From: Epiperipatus broadwayi
Lineage: Eukaryota; Onychophora; Udeonychophora; Euonychophora; Peripatidae
Direction: 5' to 3'
Assembly (NCBI GenBank): GCA_028023455.1
Contig: JAQFVV010000021.1
Coordinates: 4,552,853-4,616,852 of the forward strand
Length of the DNA stretch: 64,000 bases
Shown piece by piece: positions 1 through 11,036 of this stretch. Position 1 is the stretch's first letter. The number at the start of each line of letters is the position of its first letter. The notes under the pieces were generated by a model. It ran no database searches and had not been told where the DNA came from. It worked only from the letters and a program-made list of their open reading frames with translations. The position numbers and the translations under genes are program-made.

Positions 1-61
1 CACAAAAAAATTATTCTAACATAGTGCAATCATTACTTGAAGTTGACATATATCGTGGGTC

Positions 62-210
62 ATCATCATCATCATCACCATCGTCAACCATTATCAATCC
101 ATTTCAGGATGAAGATCCCTCCAAGTTTAATCCATCTTCTCCGATGTTTAACTTCTCTTCTCCACATCACCCCTACACACTTTCTTAATTCATCCATCCA
201 CTATTTATCT
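62..210 (-). mobile_element. RTE-type LINE, 3'-terminal fragment
   Basis: Read on the minus strand this is the last ~40 codons of the same RTE reverse-transcriptase ORF found at 33.6-35.5 kb and 56.5-59.4 kb. It ends in the family's W-I-D-N-G-stop and then a short (GAT)n tail, which appears on the plus strand as the ATC repeat at 60-78. Everything upstream of about 210 is missing, so it is a severely 5'-truncated copy, the usual product of incomplete target-primed reverse transcription. The His-rich plus-strand reading of this stretch comes only from the ATC/CAT repeat. Confidence 0.8.
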
Positions 211-640
211 GTTTTATGTTTTTGTTTCCATGTGAGCTTAATTATAACAATAAAATTTCTTTAGTGATGCATAAGATGCAATTTTCATTTACTTTTCTTT
301 ATTTTTATTTAAATTATATGCATATATACACAAGTACACACTAAAATTATTATTGATTATGTAAAATAAATAGACTATTATTAATAGTATGAGCTGATGA
401 TGAGATGATTAACAGTAGCATAATAGTAGTCGACTCTCCATACAGCCTTGAGTACTAAAGTGAACACTTTTGGCACTCTACTTCCTATGAACTCCTGAGC
501 AATAAAGCCAAGGGGGGGGGGAGAAGCTGTATATGACACAATCCATATAAGTACCATTAAACACAATAAAAACATTCAAACAAAACAAATTTTTTATACA
601 TATTAAAATATATAATATTTAAGTACATAGTCTTTACTGA
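211..640. other. Unassigned AT-rich DNA
   Basis: No coding signal or repeat recognised. A run of ten G at about 512-521 is the only distinct feature. Confidence 0.5.
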
Positions 641-842
641 ACTTAAATATAATTAGAATGGATTTGAATTCAGATTTTCAAGCTTCCTATAGCTATCCAC
701 TCCAGCTTATACAACTGATACACATGTCCACATACCTGTGAAACAGATAAATGATTTCCAATATATGTGTTCCATGCTGAAACAGCACTCATCAGTTGAT
801 TTGCTATCTTAATACAAACTGAGCACTGATATAAACTGAGAT

Positions 843-882
<40 letters not shown>

Positions 883-1055
883 GAAGTTAATGATCTGGAT
901 AAACAGATGAGTGTTGGTTCAGCACAAAATACATATATTGGAGATCTTTTATTTTTTTACATGTACATTGTCATATGTATCGGTTGTATAAGATGAAGGG
1001 GATAGCTGTAGGGAGCTTGAAAGTCTGACTTCAAACCCATTCTAATTATATTAAT
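640..1055. repeat. Fold-back repeat family B, copy 1
   Basis: A long imperfect inverted repeat. The left arm (about 648-830) contains GGATTTGAATTCAGATTTTC. The right arm (about 885-1050) carries its complement, ending CTGACTTCAAACCCATTCTA. The arms flank a (TA)n(TG)n stretch at 842-880. Other copies lie at 40.59-40.74, 48.65-49.0 and 49.25-49.67 kb. It has no coding capacity. It resembles a non-autonomous fold-back/MITE-type element; the transposase source is not in the window. Confidence 0.75.
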
Positions 1056-1177
1056 ATAAATATAATTTAATTAAAATCAAATTTTTATATTAATACTACA
1101 TGGATTTAAATACTTATTTTAAAATATAATTTATACATCTTATTTCAAACACTTTATAGCAAATTTTTTATTATATA

Positions 1178-1333
1178 TATATATACATACACAATATGAG
1201 ACATTTTGTCTGTTCTGCAGTCTTCTTCAGAGCATACCAAATTTTTAAAAAAAAAATTTAGCAGTAGGTCTGAGGAAGACTGCAGGACAGTTGAAATATC
1301 AGTTTCTGAGTGTGCATATATATATATATACTA
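1178..1333. repeat. Small fold-back repeat
   Basis: Inverted arms around TCTGTTCTGCAGTCTTCTTC (about 1210) and GAGGAAGACTGCAGGACAG (about 1271) flank an A/T-rich loop. Outside the arms are short (TA)n runs on each side. No coding sequence. Confidence 0.6.
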
Positions 1334-1391
1334 CTTTTTTTTGCTATAATGAGTTAAAAGTAATGTGTAAAAATTGTATTTATATAAAATA

Positions 1392-1613
1392 TTAAAACAG
1401 ACAAAACTCTCCATACAATAGTGCCACTCAGTGCCAACCAGAGTAATCAATGGATGTCAGAAGGCTTGTTCATAAAATTCCTATCTAGTGCCTACCCATT
1501 CAATATCCACAGACTAGTTTCTGGCTTGTGGCCTTCATCACTGAGGAGCCTTGGATCTAAGTGCACAAGTCTTCTAGCATCCACTGATTACTCTGGCTTG
1601 CACTGAGTGGCAT
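1392..1613 (+). repeat. Fold-back repeat family A, copy 1 (3' truncated)
   Basis: Starts with the family's TTAAAACAG...AAAACTCTCCATACA end. It contains the core CAGACTAGTTTCTGGCTTGT with the CATCACTGAGGAGCC segment, then the inverted arm CTGATTACTCTGGCTTGCAC. It stops before the family's usual right tail (GTGATCATGTGA). No convincing flanking duplication is visible. The short ORF across it is chance. Confidence 0.75.
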
Positions 1614-2119
1614 CTTTTTGATATACATAATTATTTTTAAATTGCATTTCTACATTTATTCTTTCCATTTAAAGATAAAAAATAGAAATCTTCAAATTCC
1701 AATCAAAGCTTTTATTTTATGTATTCTTGGAGTCAAAATTAATATTAAATTCCATAATTTTATCCAATTATTTGAAACTGAATACAATACTTTGCTATAA
1801 TAAACAAAGAAAATTATATTTTCTACGAACTGATAGATTTAATGACATTTAGACATATGTTTGATTTTAAATTACTTTCAGTGTTTCATATGTAATTTGT
1901 ATCTAAATTTTTTAGCTTTTATAAATTATATATTATTTTTGAAAATAAAAATATTATTTTTAAAATATTGGAAAACTATTTTTTGTATTCACTAAATCAT
2001 AACCTCCTTATCTATACTATAATATTTAAATTTTCTCTAACTTTTTTTTATTTACACACACACACATATATATATAAATCATAAAACATTATAATACTAG
2101 CCAAAAAAAATCTGAATTT
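1614..2119. other. Unassigned AT-rich DNA
   Basis: Very A/T-rich, without recognisable genes. A (CA)n(TA)n microsatellite lies at about 2055-2077. Confidence 0.5.
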
Positions 2120-2413
2120 TACTAAAATTCTTCCACAATCATGATTTCATCTATTAACAAATAGACCTTTTCAAGTGAAATTTGACTAAACATACCGTCT
2201 GTATATACCAAACAAAACAGCCTTCCCATCATTCATCAAAACTCAACTTCCTTTAACATCAAAAGATGTCTTCATGAGATTGATGGCCTCAGATTTAAAA
2301 TATTTTATCAGCAGTTTCTTTTATCCTTCTTTTCAATTCACTTTTTCTTATAAAAGATAATCCCTGCATTGCCAAATAATAATTTATAATCCTGTATTCA
2401 GTTCATGAATATA
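2120..2413 (-). mobile_element. Penelope-like element, 3' end, reversed copy
   Basis: The reverse complement of this segment matches the C-terminal coding end and 3' UTR of the adjacent plus-strand PLE (2653-2805 plus 3559-3698). Shared landmarks are the GATGTTAAAGGAAGTTGAG region at the coding end and TCTATTTGTTAA in the 3' UTR. It is a 5'-truncated copy placed head-to-head with its neighbour. It keeps the uninterrupted sequence across the point where the neighbour carries an insertion. Confidence 0.7.
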
Positions 2414-3698
2414 TAATAATAGTTGTTTATTGGGTGTTATGAAAGTAGTTTGGAAGAGTGGCTTGATTTTAAATTTACCACTAAATGATTCGAAACAGTT
2501 AATTGATTGCAAATCCATACCTGGGATAGTTTATAAGATTCTTTGCAGTTGCCATAAAATTTACATAGGTCAAAGTAAATTAAGTTTTAATGAAAGAGTT
2601 GAAATTCATAAGAGTAGTGTTAAAAATAGATATCACATCTCGGCTTTGTATATTCATAACTGAATACAGGTCATACAATATTATTTGGTTAATGCAGAAA
2701 TTATCTTTTTTTGAAAAAAAGTGAATTGAAAAGAAGAGTAAAAGAAACTTTGATGATAAAATATTTTGAATCAGGCCATCAATGTCACGAAGACATCTTT
2801 TGATGTTAACCAAAAGACTGTTTCTTACGAAGCTCCTCGTAGACATCTGACATCACTCTAACTCTGCCAGTTCTTATGCTAAAATATTCGTTTTACAGGT
2901 ATTGAATAGATTTTTAAAAGTTCTGTAAGATGGTGACCTCTTCCGATTTATTTTACAAGTAAAAAATAAAAAAAAACGCATTTAAACCTAAACAAAGAAA
3001 GAACATGAGTTTTGATTGGTTCTTAGCATGCTCTCAGCCGAAAAAGACATTCTGATTGGCTGGAAAGAACAAAGAAACTGCCTGATCAAAGAAAATAAAG
3101 AAAAACGCTGAGATTTTCATTTCGAATATAATTTTAAAGAATATTAAGTATATATTCAGTAATTACAAATGATTTTCAGAGAGAATAATAAAAAAACAAA
3201 ATTATTTTCGAAAAATATTGAAGATTTTAGTAAAAATATTAAAGAAATATTTAAAAGAAATATTTACTTTTCTATAACGTAAAAGTCGACCTTTTTGTTT
3301 ATATTACAGCTTTTATGTTGCCGAAATTGAATATTTTAGAATAAATAAATAGCAATTTATTTTTGAAAGAACTTTCGTTCTCTTCATAACCTGAAAAAAT
3401 AGTAATATACTTTTTATAAACGTATCTGAGTTGAATTTAATATTATAGGCGAATATGTTTTAACAATAGGCTTTGTCTTCAGTTTGTGAGTTGGCCAATT
3501 AAAAGATTTGATTTTTACCTCATACAACCAATAATATAATTAGCGGTTAAAAGGTTAAAAGAAGTTGGGTTTTGAAATGAATGATGGGATGGTTATTTTG
3601 TTTGGTATATATATATATATGATATGTTTAATTGAATTTCCCTTGAAATGGTCTATTTGTTAAAAGATGAAACCATGGTTGTTGGAGAATTTTAGTAA
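2414..3698 (+). pseudogene. Penelope-like element fragment with GIY-YIG nuclease domain, interrupted
   Basis: PLEs encode a reverse transcriptase followed by a GIY-YIG endonuclease. Only the nuclease end survives here. From 2430 the reading runs through a G-I-V-Y motif, C-x-C, Y-I-G-Q-S, then N-E-R-V-E-I-H-K, all aligning with the PLE at 26-27.4 kb. The frame stops at 2661-2663. Homology continues in other frames (D-T-G-H, then E-L-K-R-R-V-K-E) to 2805, where a 745-bp element interrupts it. The C-terminal codons and 3' UTR resume at about 3559 and run to about 3698. No reverse transcriptase remains, so the copy is dead. Confidence 0.75.
2810..3554. mobile_element. Insert flanked by TTAA, possible piggyBac-type non-autonomous element
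   Basis: The PLE is broken at GATGTTAA (2802-2809) and resumes at TTAA-AAGAAGTTGGG (from 3555). The reversed PLE copy at 2120-2413 has the unbroken form GATGTTAAAGGAAGTTG. So 745 bp were inserted at a TTAA that is now present on both sides. TTAA target choice is characteristic of the piggyBac superfamily. The ends begin CC on both strands (CCAAAAGACTG and, reversed, CCTTTTAACCG), but the terminal inverted repeat is otherwise poor. It contains two ATTGG boxes at about 3017 and 3056 and no ORF of note. Confidence 0.55.
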
Positions 3699-4034
3699 AG
3701 TTTATTGTATGTAATGTTATATGAATTTTTATTTTATTTATAATTACTAGTATGGTGTTATAGGTAACTCTCACATCTGAGTTTGCAGGCATTGCTTTTA
3801 TGTGAATATTTTTTTTATTAAGTACAACAAAATATTCATAGTCAAGTAAATAAAATAAATTTTAAAGTGTTTTTAAAAATATAACAATAAGTGTAAAGAT
3901 AAAAGGTGTTTTTTTTAATAAAAAAAAATAAAGGACATTTTTTAAAACAAAAAATGTTGCTATAGGAGCCAACAGAAGCTTTCTAAAATCATCCACATTA
4001 CCAAGAAATGGTAGGGAAAATTGTAATGATTTTG
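3699..4034. other. Unassigned AT-rich DNA
   Basis: No coding or repeat signal recognised. Confidence 0.5.
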
Positions 4035-4048
4035 TCATCATGTCTTTT

Positions 4049-4311
4049 AAACAAGGCAAAACTTTCCATACAGTACTGACAACTTGTGCCAACCAGAGTA
4101 ATCAATGGATGACAGAAGGCTTTCTAATGCCTACTCATCCAATATCCCCAGACTAGTAGGCATTAGATAGAGATTTTATGCACAAGCCTTCTGGCATCCA
4201 TTGACTACTCTGGTTGGCACATGGTGGCACTACTATGGAGAGTTTTGCCTTATTTATAAACAATTATGTGCTAGTATAAGAGATAGTGATCATGTGATAC
4301 TTAATGGTTTT
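4049..4311 (+). repeat. Fold-back repeat family A, copy 2, with 14-bp target duplication
   Basis: The element has inverted arms (CAACCAGAGTAATCAATGGATG near 4095 and its complement near 4195). It ends in the family tail GTGATCATGTGATACTTAATGG. It is bracketed by TCATCATGTCTTTT (4035-4048) and TCATCATGTTTTTT (4312-4325), 13 of 14 bases alike. The left end lacks the tail sequence seen on the right, so the two ends are not equivalent. Confidence 0.8.
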
Positions 4312-4325
4312 TCATCATGTTTTTT

Positions 4326-4907
4326 ACTGTATAGAAGTCAATAAAATTTTATAAGGATTTTAATGTTAATATCATGCATTTTATAGAGTAGAAAACCTTT
4401 CATAATGCTGTCACTGATATTTCCAGTATTGTAGCTGCATATGGAGCTGTGGACAAAGAAATGTCTTAAAAATTAACCCTTGATTCTGCTGATCTATTTC
4501 ATCAATATCCAATGCTGAAGAAATAACTGACATTTACTTGCCACAAAAGGAAGACTCGTCTGAAGTGATTATCCCATAGAAATGTATTTCTATAAATTAA
4601 TCTGAGAATCTATTTATTTTAAATGCTCAGAAGAAAATTGCAATAGAAAACCTCATAGGAAAACTGCTATAGAATAAACCAAAAGAAACTACAATATTAT
4701 ATTGCCAGCAAACATTAAAATTTACTGATTAATGGCTATATTCCTACATTTACAAATACAATATATATATGAGCTCACAAAGACATTTTTAAGATAATTA
4801 ACTGAACTTTCTATAGCTATTCTCAAAGAGTTACTGTAAGTTGTAAAGATTTTTTCTGTCTCATGCATGATCGCCATATAATTTTTTTAATTGTAAATAT
4901 GTAAGTA

Positions 4908-4946
<39 letters not shown>

Positions 4947-5050
4947 CATCATCATATAATTATATTCATTAATTAAAGTTATTGTTGTTAATAATTTTGT
5001 TGTTTGTCATTTCTTATTTGAATGCAAGCTGATTATTTATTTCATTAATG
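4326..5050. other. Unassigned DNA with (TTA)n microsatellite
   Basis: No gene seen. A TTA/ATC trinucleotide microsatellite occupies about 4910-4954. Confidence 0.5.
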
Positions 5051-5063
5051 TAATAAAGTATTA

Positions 5064-5371
5064 AGCCAATAAACATCACGTGACCACCACCTCTTATGCT
5101 TGTGTATAACTATTGTTAAAACAGGCAAAACTCACTATACGTATTGCCACACACAGCAAGCTAGAGTAATCAATGGATGCCAGAAGGCTTTTACATAAAA
5201 TCCCCAAGATCTAGGTGCAGCGCTCTCAGATCCAAGGCTCCTCACTGATGAAGGCCACAAGCCAGAAACTAGTCTGGGGATATTGGATGAGTAGACACTA
5301 GATGGGGATTTTATGCACAAGCCTTCTGGCATCCACTGATTACTCTAGCTTGCTGTGTGTGGCAATACATA
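5064..5371 (-). repeat. Fold-back repeat family A, copy 3, reversed
   Basis: Reversed copy: the family tail appears as AAACATCACGTGACCACC at the left end, followed by the two inverted arms and the CACTGATGAAGGCCACAAGC core. The outer end is cut short at TGTGTGGCAATACATA. The flanks TAATAAAGTATTA (5051-5063) and TAATAAAATATTA (5372-5384) differ at one base of 13, consistent with a target duplication. Confidence 0.75.
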
Positions 5372-5384
5372 TAATAAAATATTA

Positions 5385-5905
5385 GTTAGTGGGAATAATG
5401 ATCAGGAAATATAATTGAATCTGCATGGAAACTTGTTTTTATGTGGGCTCAATTTGATTGTTGCTTGTGAAATGTTGATTAAAAATAATTTGTATGTAGT
5501 CACTCCACCATTTAAATAGTCGCCCACTAATTATCTTTAAATTCCCATAGACTAAAATTAATCTGCAAATATTATATATATTGCCAATTGTCAAAAGGGC
5601 AGTTGCCATTATGATATACATATGTAAGAAAATAAACTATACAAATTAACTATCGTTAAAAAATTTAATATTTCTATATTTTTATTTTCTATTTACTATT
5701 ATTTATTTTTATGATATATTTAATATGTTGTTTATTTGCTTAACTTAAGTTTTTATTAACTTGATAATATTTGTTGAAAATTGTCAGATGTTTTACTCAT
5801 AAAAAACATGGTAGTTCTCCTGCTTTATTATAACTTGTTGTAGGATTTTTTTAATATTGTAAATTCAACTATAGTGCTTTTATTTATTGTATGTTCTTTT
5901 TTACT
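5385..5905. other. Unassigned AT-rich DNA
   Basis: No gene or repeat recognised. Confidence 0.5.
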
Positions 5906-5954
5906 TGATGAGCTTATTAGCATGCTCTTAATTTTATATATTTGTAAATGCAAG

Positions 5955-5955
<1 letters not shown>

Positions 5956-6042
<87 letters not shown>
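5956..6042. repeat. (TA)n microsatellite, about 87 bp
   Basis: Uninterrupted TA dinucleotides. They create Tyr-Ile ORFs on both strands that are not genes. Confidence 0.95.
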
Positions 6043-6046
<4 letters not shown>

Positions 6047-6061
6047 ATGTGACATCTGACA

Positions 6062-6430
6062 ATATTAGTACTATTATTATTTTGCTGTTGGGGCTTTGGC
6101 TAAATTAAAAAGCTAAGTCTATTAATATATGGAGTACCTAAATTAAGTTCATGCCTATATGATTTTTTCAATTGGAGAGCTGACTTTAAAGATATGTAGA
6201 TATCTAAAAGTTTCAGATCTTCTTCTTGACAGTTAAATGCTTAGCTTGAGTTGGTTTTTTTAATCTGGTGTCCAAGCTGAAGAGAGAGCCATAGCTCAAA
6301 ACCGATCTGGGGATGGGGACAATCCTAGATAAAAATGATTTGAATGTCTTCTCTTATAGTAGCATTTGTCATAAAAAAAATTTAAAAAAAAAATCTTTAG
6401 AGCTTATTAGCATGTTCTTAATTTTATATA
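6062..6430. repeat. Dispersed repeat family D, copy 1
   Basis: Matches 63215-63590 along its length. Shared landmarks: AAAGTTTCAGATCTTCTTCT, AGCTCAAAACCGATCTGGGG and CTTATAGTAGC. It ends in GAGCTTATTAGCATG, a segment also present at 5910-5940 on the other side of the (TA)n run. The central CTCAAAACCGATCTGGGGAT stretch corresponds, in reverse, to the core of family A. No coding capacity seen. Confidence 0.6.
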
Positions 6431-6673
6431 TATGGGCTTGTTAGCAGTTACAAACATCACACTTAATAATGGTGTGTATTTCATCTTTTGATCCAAAATA
6501 AAGTAAATAAAATCTGTTTAATATAAATTGAGTTTTGAGCTTATTCTGATTTATGGTTAATGATATCAAGAATTTGTACAACTTTATGAGTATAGTTCTT
6601 TGAAAGAAGACTTATGAGTCATATATTGTCTAGTTTACAATTAAGAATTCTTTAGTTTTATATATATATATAT

Positions 6674-8487
6674 TGTAACGGGCACACACGCCGTTACATT
6701 ATTTATTTTAAAAAAGTAGAAATTAAAAAGAAAAGTTCGCATATAAAAACTTTTTTTTTAAGACATAAAAATTGAAAGTTGTCTTGCATTGGTGGTCTAG
6801 AGGTCAGTGTGACTGCCTTGCACTTGCAGGCAGTTGCCTGGGTTGCGGGTTCGTGTCCTGGCCAATGCTATGACATTTTAAAAAAAAAATTGAAAGTTAA
6901 AAGTCATTTAAACTGTATATATATAAAATCGCACAGATGAAAAATTATTAAAAGAAAACTATTAAAAATTAGTATTTTAAAACCAAATTTTAATAAAAAA
7001 CTTAAAAGATTTAAAGATAAATATATATCGTTAAAAAGAATGTACAGTTTAATTAATTTTATTGTATAAAATGGAAATGATTATTTTAATTAATAAAAGT
7101 AAACTAGCCCTTGGGCATTCCAACATTCATAAGTAAAGGTCAGATAGGAGAAAAACAATAGGAGCATAATAGCCAATGAAAGAAATCCCTCAGGAAACGG
7201 ACCTCAATGGAAGGATCATCATCATTGATGATGTAATGTCTATTGGATCCAAAAGTTTACATATAAAAGAAAAAGTTTGGAAATAAATTTTTAGTGAGTG
7301 AAGAAAAACTAAGAGAAGTCAGAGATGTGTTAAGTCATAGAGTTGGAGGTGAAGGGATTGAAAAACACACTTTCAATTCCTTCAGTTGTTATAAAAAAAT
7401 GAAACATTGTTTTCCCATATTGTGAACTATAGGACATCTGGGCTGGCAATAAAATACCAGCTACAAATAAAGGACCAATGGCTAACTGCACACCGATCTC
7501 CTCATGACTTCATGGGAATTAACACCTTCCATATTACAAGCAATTAGAAACTATGGACTTTTTCTAAAAACAGTAAGAACTATATAGTTAATGAACATTT
7601 TAAAAACAGTAAGAACTTTGATTCCAAAAACTTCTCAATATTTAAATACAAGTAGAATTTCCTATCTGACTAAATTTTTTATTAATTATTTTATTGAATG
7701 TATTATTTGTTTGTTAAATCATTTCCATTTAATTTTTGTTCTTTTAAGTTTAATTATGAATTTTTTTTTTTTATTAAACAACTTGTAATAAATGTTAAAT
7801 TTAAGTTGAGTATAGACGCTTGCATGGATTCGTTAACGGTTAATTATGTTTTTGTTTTCATATTTGATTAAAATATATAGACATTCGGTAAATAATGATA
7901 CCTTACATTGAGTATCTAAAATTTTTTATTCGGATGTCTTTTAAGTTATTGGTGTTAATGTGGCATCTTATGATGAATGCCATTGGGTTTCTTGTAAATT
8001 TCCCTCTGCAATTCCATCAATGACTTTATATTTTGGTTGTTTATGTTTATTTTGAAATGTTTTTAACCATGGAATCTATGTGACCAATCTATACTCAACA
8101 TTATAAAACAAATTTTTATAAAATTCATCTGTGCGAACTTCAAAAATAAAAGTTAAAAATGTAGTTAAATGCTAAAGTAAACATACTAAAATAATAAATG
8201 CTAAATTCCATCTATATGTGCGTAAATAAATGTTTGTGTGTTAATTACTGGCAGTGGCTTATTTTATTCTTTTTAATATTGAAATATTCTTAGATAAGAA
8301 TTTATAAAATATAAATCTCTGCTGTTCCACTGAGCTAGTGACAATGGGCTGACGGTCTGAATAAAATATATATAAAAAATTTTTTTCTTAACTTAGTATC
8401 TGCCTACTATATAAATTTTCTAGGTTCAAATGCCTAGTGGTGCCCTGTAGTGCTGATACGGTAAGATTATCTCTCCCCGATCATTAT
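6674..8487. mobile_element. 1.8-kb repeat, copy 1 (solo-LTR-like or non-autonomous element)
   Basis: Starts TGTAACGGGCACACACGCCG, part of a small palindrome (GTAACGG...CCGTTAC), and ends GATCATTATA. The second copy is at 11037-12904. Both are flanked by ATAT. The ends TGTAACG...CATTATA resemble degenerate LTR termini, but no internal retroelement genes are linked. Inverted TCGCACAGATGAA / TTCATCTGTGCGA motifs lie near 6928 and 8120. A tRNA-Gly SINE (6781-6884) is inserted in this copy. The short ORF at 7591-7788 is not protein-like. Confidence 0.65.
6781..6884 (+). mobile_element. tRNA-Gly-derived SINE, copy 1
   Basis: A tRNA-like body (box A region TGGTGGTCTAGAGGTCAG, box B GCGGGTTCGTGTCC) is followed by GCTATGACAT and an A-rich tail. 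It is flanked by perfect 14-bp duplications AAAAATTGAAAGTT at 6767-6780 and 6885-6898. The second copy of the host repeat has the same 14 bases once (11129-11142) with no SINE, giving a direct empty-site comparison. Box A and B are the RNA polymerase III promoter of such elements. Confidence 0.9.
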
Positions 8488-10130
8488 AATATATATCTTT
8501 TATTTTAGTAGTAGAATACTTAAATGTGCTTATTCATAATAATGTATGGTCTAACTCTATTAATTACATAATGTAATATATATATATTCAAATTGGACAT
8601 GTTAAACGAATTTAAAATAATTTTCAAATAGTCAGCTTATAGCCAGTTAGGTATTTAATTGCTGTTTGATACTCTTTTAGTCTTAGCCAGGTGAGAAAAA
8701 TAAATCATAAAAATGCCTCCAGGAATGATATTGGGAGATGTTTGCCATACCTTGAATTATGTAAGAATCTTTTACATTTTACTCTTATGGTGTGCTTAAT
8801 AGTCTGGCTGTGATATGAAGTCTAGAATAAAGTCAACATAAGCCAGTAGTTCATTATTGGTTGGTAAATGGGTATTTTGCTAAACTTAGTTTGAAAATAA
8901 AGTAAAGAAGAAAACACATGCATATATATATAATCTGTTTAGTCAGTTGAATGAGACTGTTCTGCTCAACTGCCACTTGGGGATGCTCGGACATCATTTG
9001 ACCTCTTAAGCAACCTAACGGATGATTATAATATGTATGTAATATTTAATGAATATAATATGAGAGTTATGTTTTATGTGCTAAGGTTTATGGAAATAAT
9101 TTTAAAAAAAAACTTTCGATTTAAAATCTTTACTATAATTTTAAATAATTGATGATTTTCAAATTTGGAAGTATGTGTTCAACGTCTTTTAATCTCTCGC
9201 TGTTTTCTTTAGTAATATTTTTTTTCTTATCAATATTTAACGTCAATTCCCAATAGAACGGAGGGATTTTAATTAAATCGATTATGAAAAACATTTACTA
9301 TACGCGTAAGTAATATCTTTGTCTGATGAAATAATTAAAAATTGTAGTTGGAAATTAAATACTGGAACAAGAGATTTTTCAATTCCTAAAAGACTTCCAT
9401 AACACTTTAATCTTTTAAATTTCAGTATATAATAGTCACAGTATAGAATAATATTTTTTTTAATTCATAAACGCCATTTTTATATATTGCAAAAGGGCTT
9501 CCATCCTGATGATTAGCAGATCTGGTATTTAAATCTGACCAGATGAATCTTTAAATTTTTCAGGATTATTTTTCAGCAAAATGGCTAATTGCTCATTTAG
9601 TTAACCACTTGCTATCTTGTAATAGTCATTAGTATTTAGCTATTTTTAGTTAGAGAATAAAAGTACTAGTTTAATCTTGATGGGTTAGATGAGTGTTATC
9701 ATAGTTAGTATGATATAAAAGGAGATTATACTCTTACCAGCATTGAGTCCACAATTATCTTTACTATACCTTTACTATAGTAACAGAGATTGATCTACTT
9801 ATGACATACATGTTGCAACAGTGTAATTTCCCTGCCTTATCCCAAAATTATAATTATGTTGTCATGCATTTTAACAATGTAAATGACCCGTTACAGTTTG
9901 TTATACAAATCTAAATATTGAATTTTTAAAATAAATTGTGCTGAGTGAATAGCAGCCAATAATTAGAAGGGATTTGAATCCAATCTCTCAAAGTCTAATT
10001 ACATTTAGATTAAGAGTATATATAATATACTTGTATTTAAATATTACTATTAAATAGATAAGTGAATTGTTCTTTTCTTAGGATAATTAATACAAAATTT
10101 TAATATTAAAAGTGACAGAATGAGGGCCAT
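8488..10130. other. Unassigned AT-rich DNA
   Basis: No gene recognised. A short family-B-like scrap (AATTAGAAGGGATTTGAATC) lies at about 9962. Confidence 0.45.
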
Positions 10131-10164
10131 GATCTATGGATCTTGAGCTACAAAGTTCATCATC

Positions 10165-10410
10165 TTTACTATTGAATAGCTTCATGCTCGCAGATCTAAC
10201 CACTTCAGCTTCACCTATTTAAATAGAAAGTAGGTTGAAGTAGGGAGGGGTTCCCCTTGGGTTCCCCTCTTTTCTTCCATAGTGTAAGCTTGTGGTTAAA
10301 ACACCTGTAGAGGTCCCTACTATCGCATTTTTACACGCATATTATCGAGGTTATAGCCTCAGTGGATATTACTTACGTAATCAATGTGCGTTTAATAAAT
10401 TTATAATTAC
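10165..10410. repeat. Dispersed repeat family F, copy 1
   Basis: Shares an ordered set of blocks with 15026-15256 and, for its second half, 14788-14912: ATTGAATAGCTTCATGCTCG, TAGAGGTCCCTACTATCG and TTATAGCC, then a TGTGCGTTTAATAAATT-like end. No coding signal. The class is unknown; the length suits a SINE or small non-autonomous element. Confidence 0.55.
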
Positions 10411-10758
10411 ATCTTTACTACTGTATTAAATCATACAAGGCAGTCTTTTATTGGCAATCAAATGACATTGCTTGGTTGTGAAACTTATGACCTAGTTAAA
10501 TCCACTTGTCTTGGATGAAAGAACTTAACATAAATAATTATTTTACAATTTTCTTCTTCTTTCTTGGAAATATGATTATAAAGATCTCTCATTATGACTG
10601 CAGGACAATTGAAACTGTAAGAGTAAAGTTTTGGTGTAAAAATAGTATTGTTAAGTATATAAGAAAGTTGGAAATGGTATCATATGTAAATAATTGTTTT
10701 GGAAGAAATATAATTTCTATTCACTCCTTAATTATTTATGTATTTTGTATATATTCAT

Positions 10759-10935
10759 ATAATACCACTTAATACACTTTCTATAATCATTTTTATAATG
10801 CTTTTATTTTTGACAATATTTTCTAACAGTAGTTCTGATGAAGACTGGTGGTCAGTGAAAACTGTTAGAAAATATTGTCAAAAAATAAAAGCATTGTAAA
10901 AAGTGATTATAGAAAGTGTATTAAATAGTATTATC
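10759..10935. repeat. Fold-back repeat family C (palindromic MITE-like)
   Basis: Arms of about 72 bp (10760-10831 and 10859-10933) are near-perfect inverted complements. They run from TTAATACACTTTCTATAATC inward to TTTTCTAACAGT. The loop contains TTCTGATGAAGACTGGTGG. Outer ends pair as ATAATACCACTTAAT / ATTAAATAGTATTAT. Confidence 0.85.
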
Positions 10936-11036
10936 ATTTTGTATAATCAAAGCAAGTAATAAGATATTAACATACAATTTTCTAAAATGCATAAATTTTA
11001 TTTGAAAATATGTTATTATTATTACTTGATTTATAT

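Noticed and set aside
37-264. His-rich 75-codon ORF
   Set aside because: The His run is the (CAT)n reading of the RTE 3' tail on the wrong strand, and the rest is antisense to the LINE.
5828-6059. Tyr-Ile repeat ORFs on both strands
   Set aside because: Produced by the (TA)n microsatellite.
10506-10772. 88-codon ORF as a small gene
   Set aside because: Its end runs into the family C fold-back arm and its composition is that of random AT-rich DNA.
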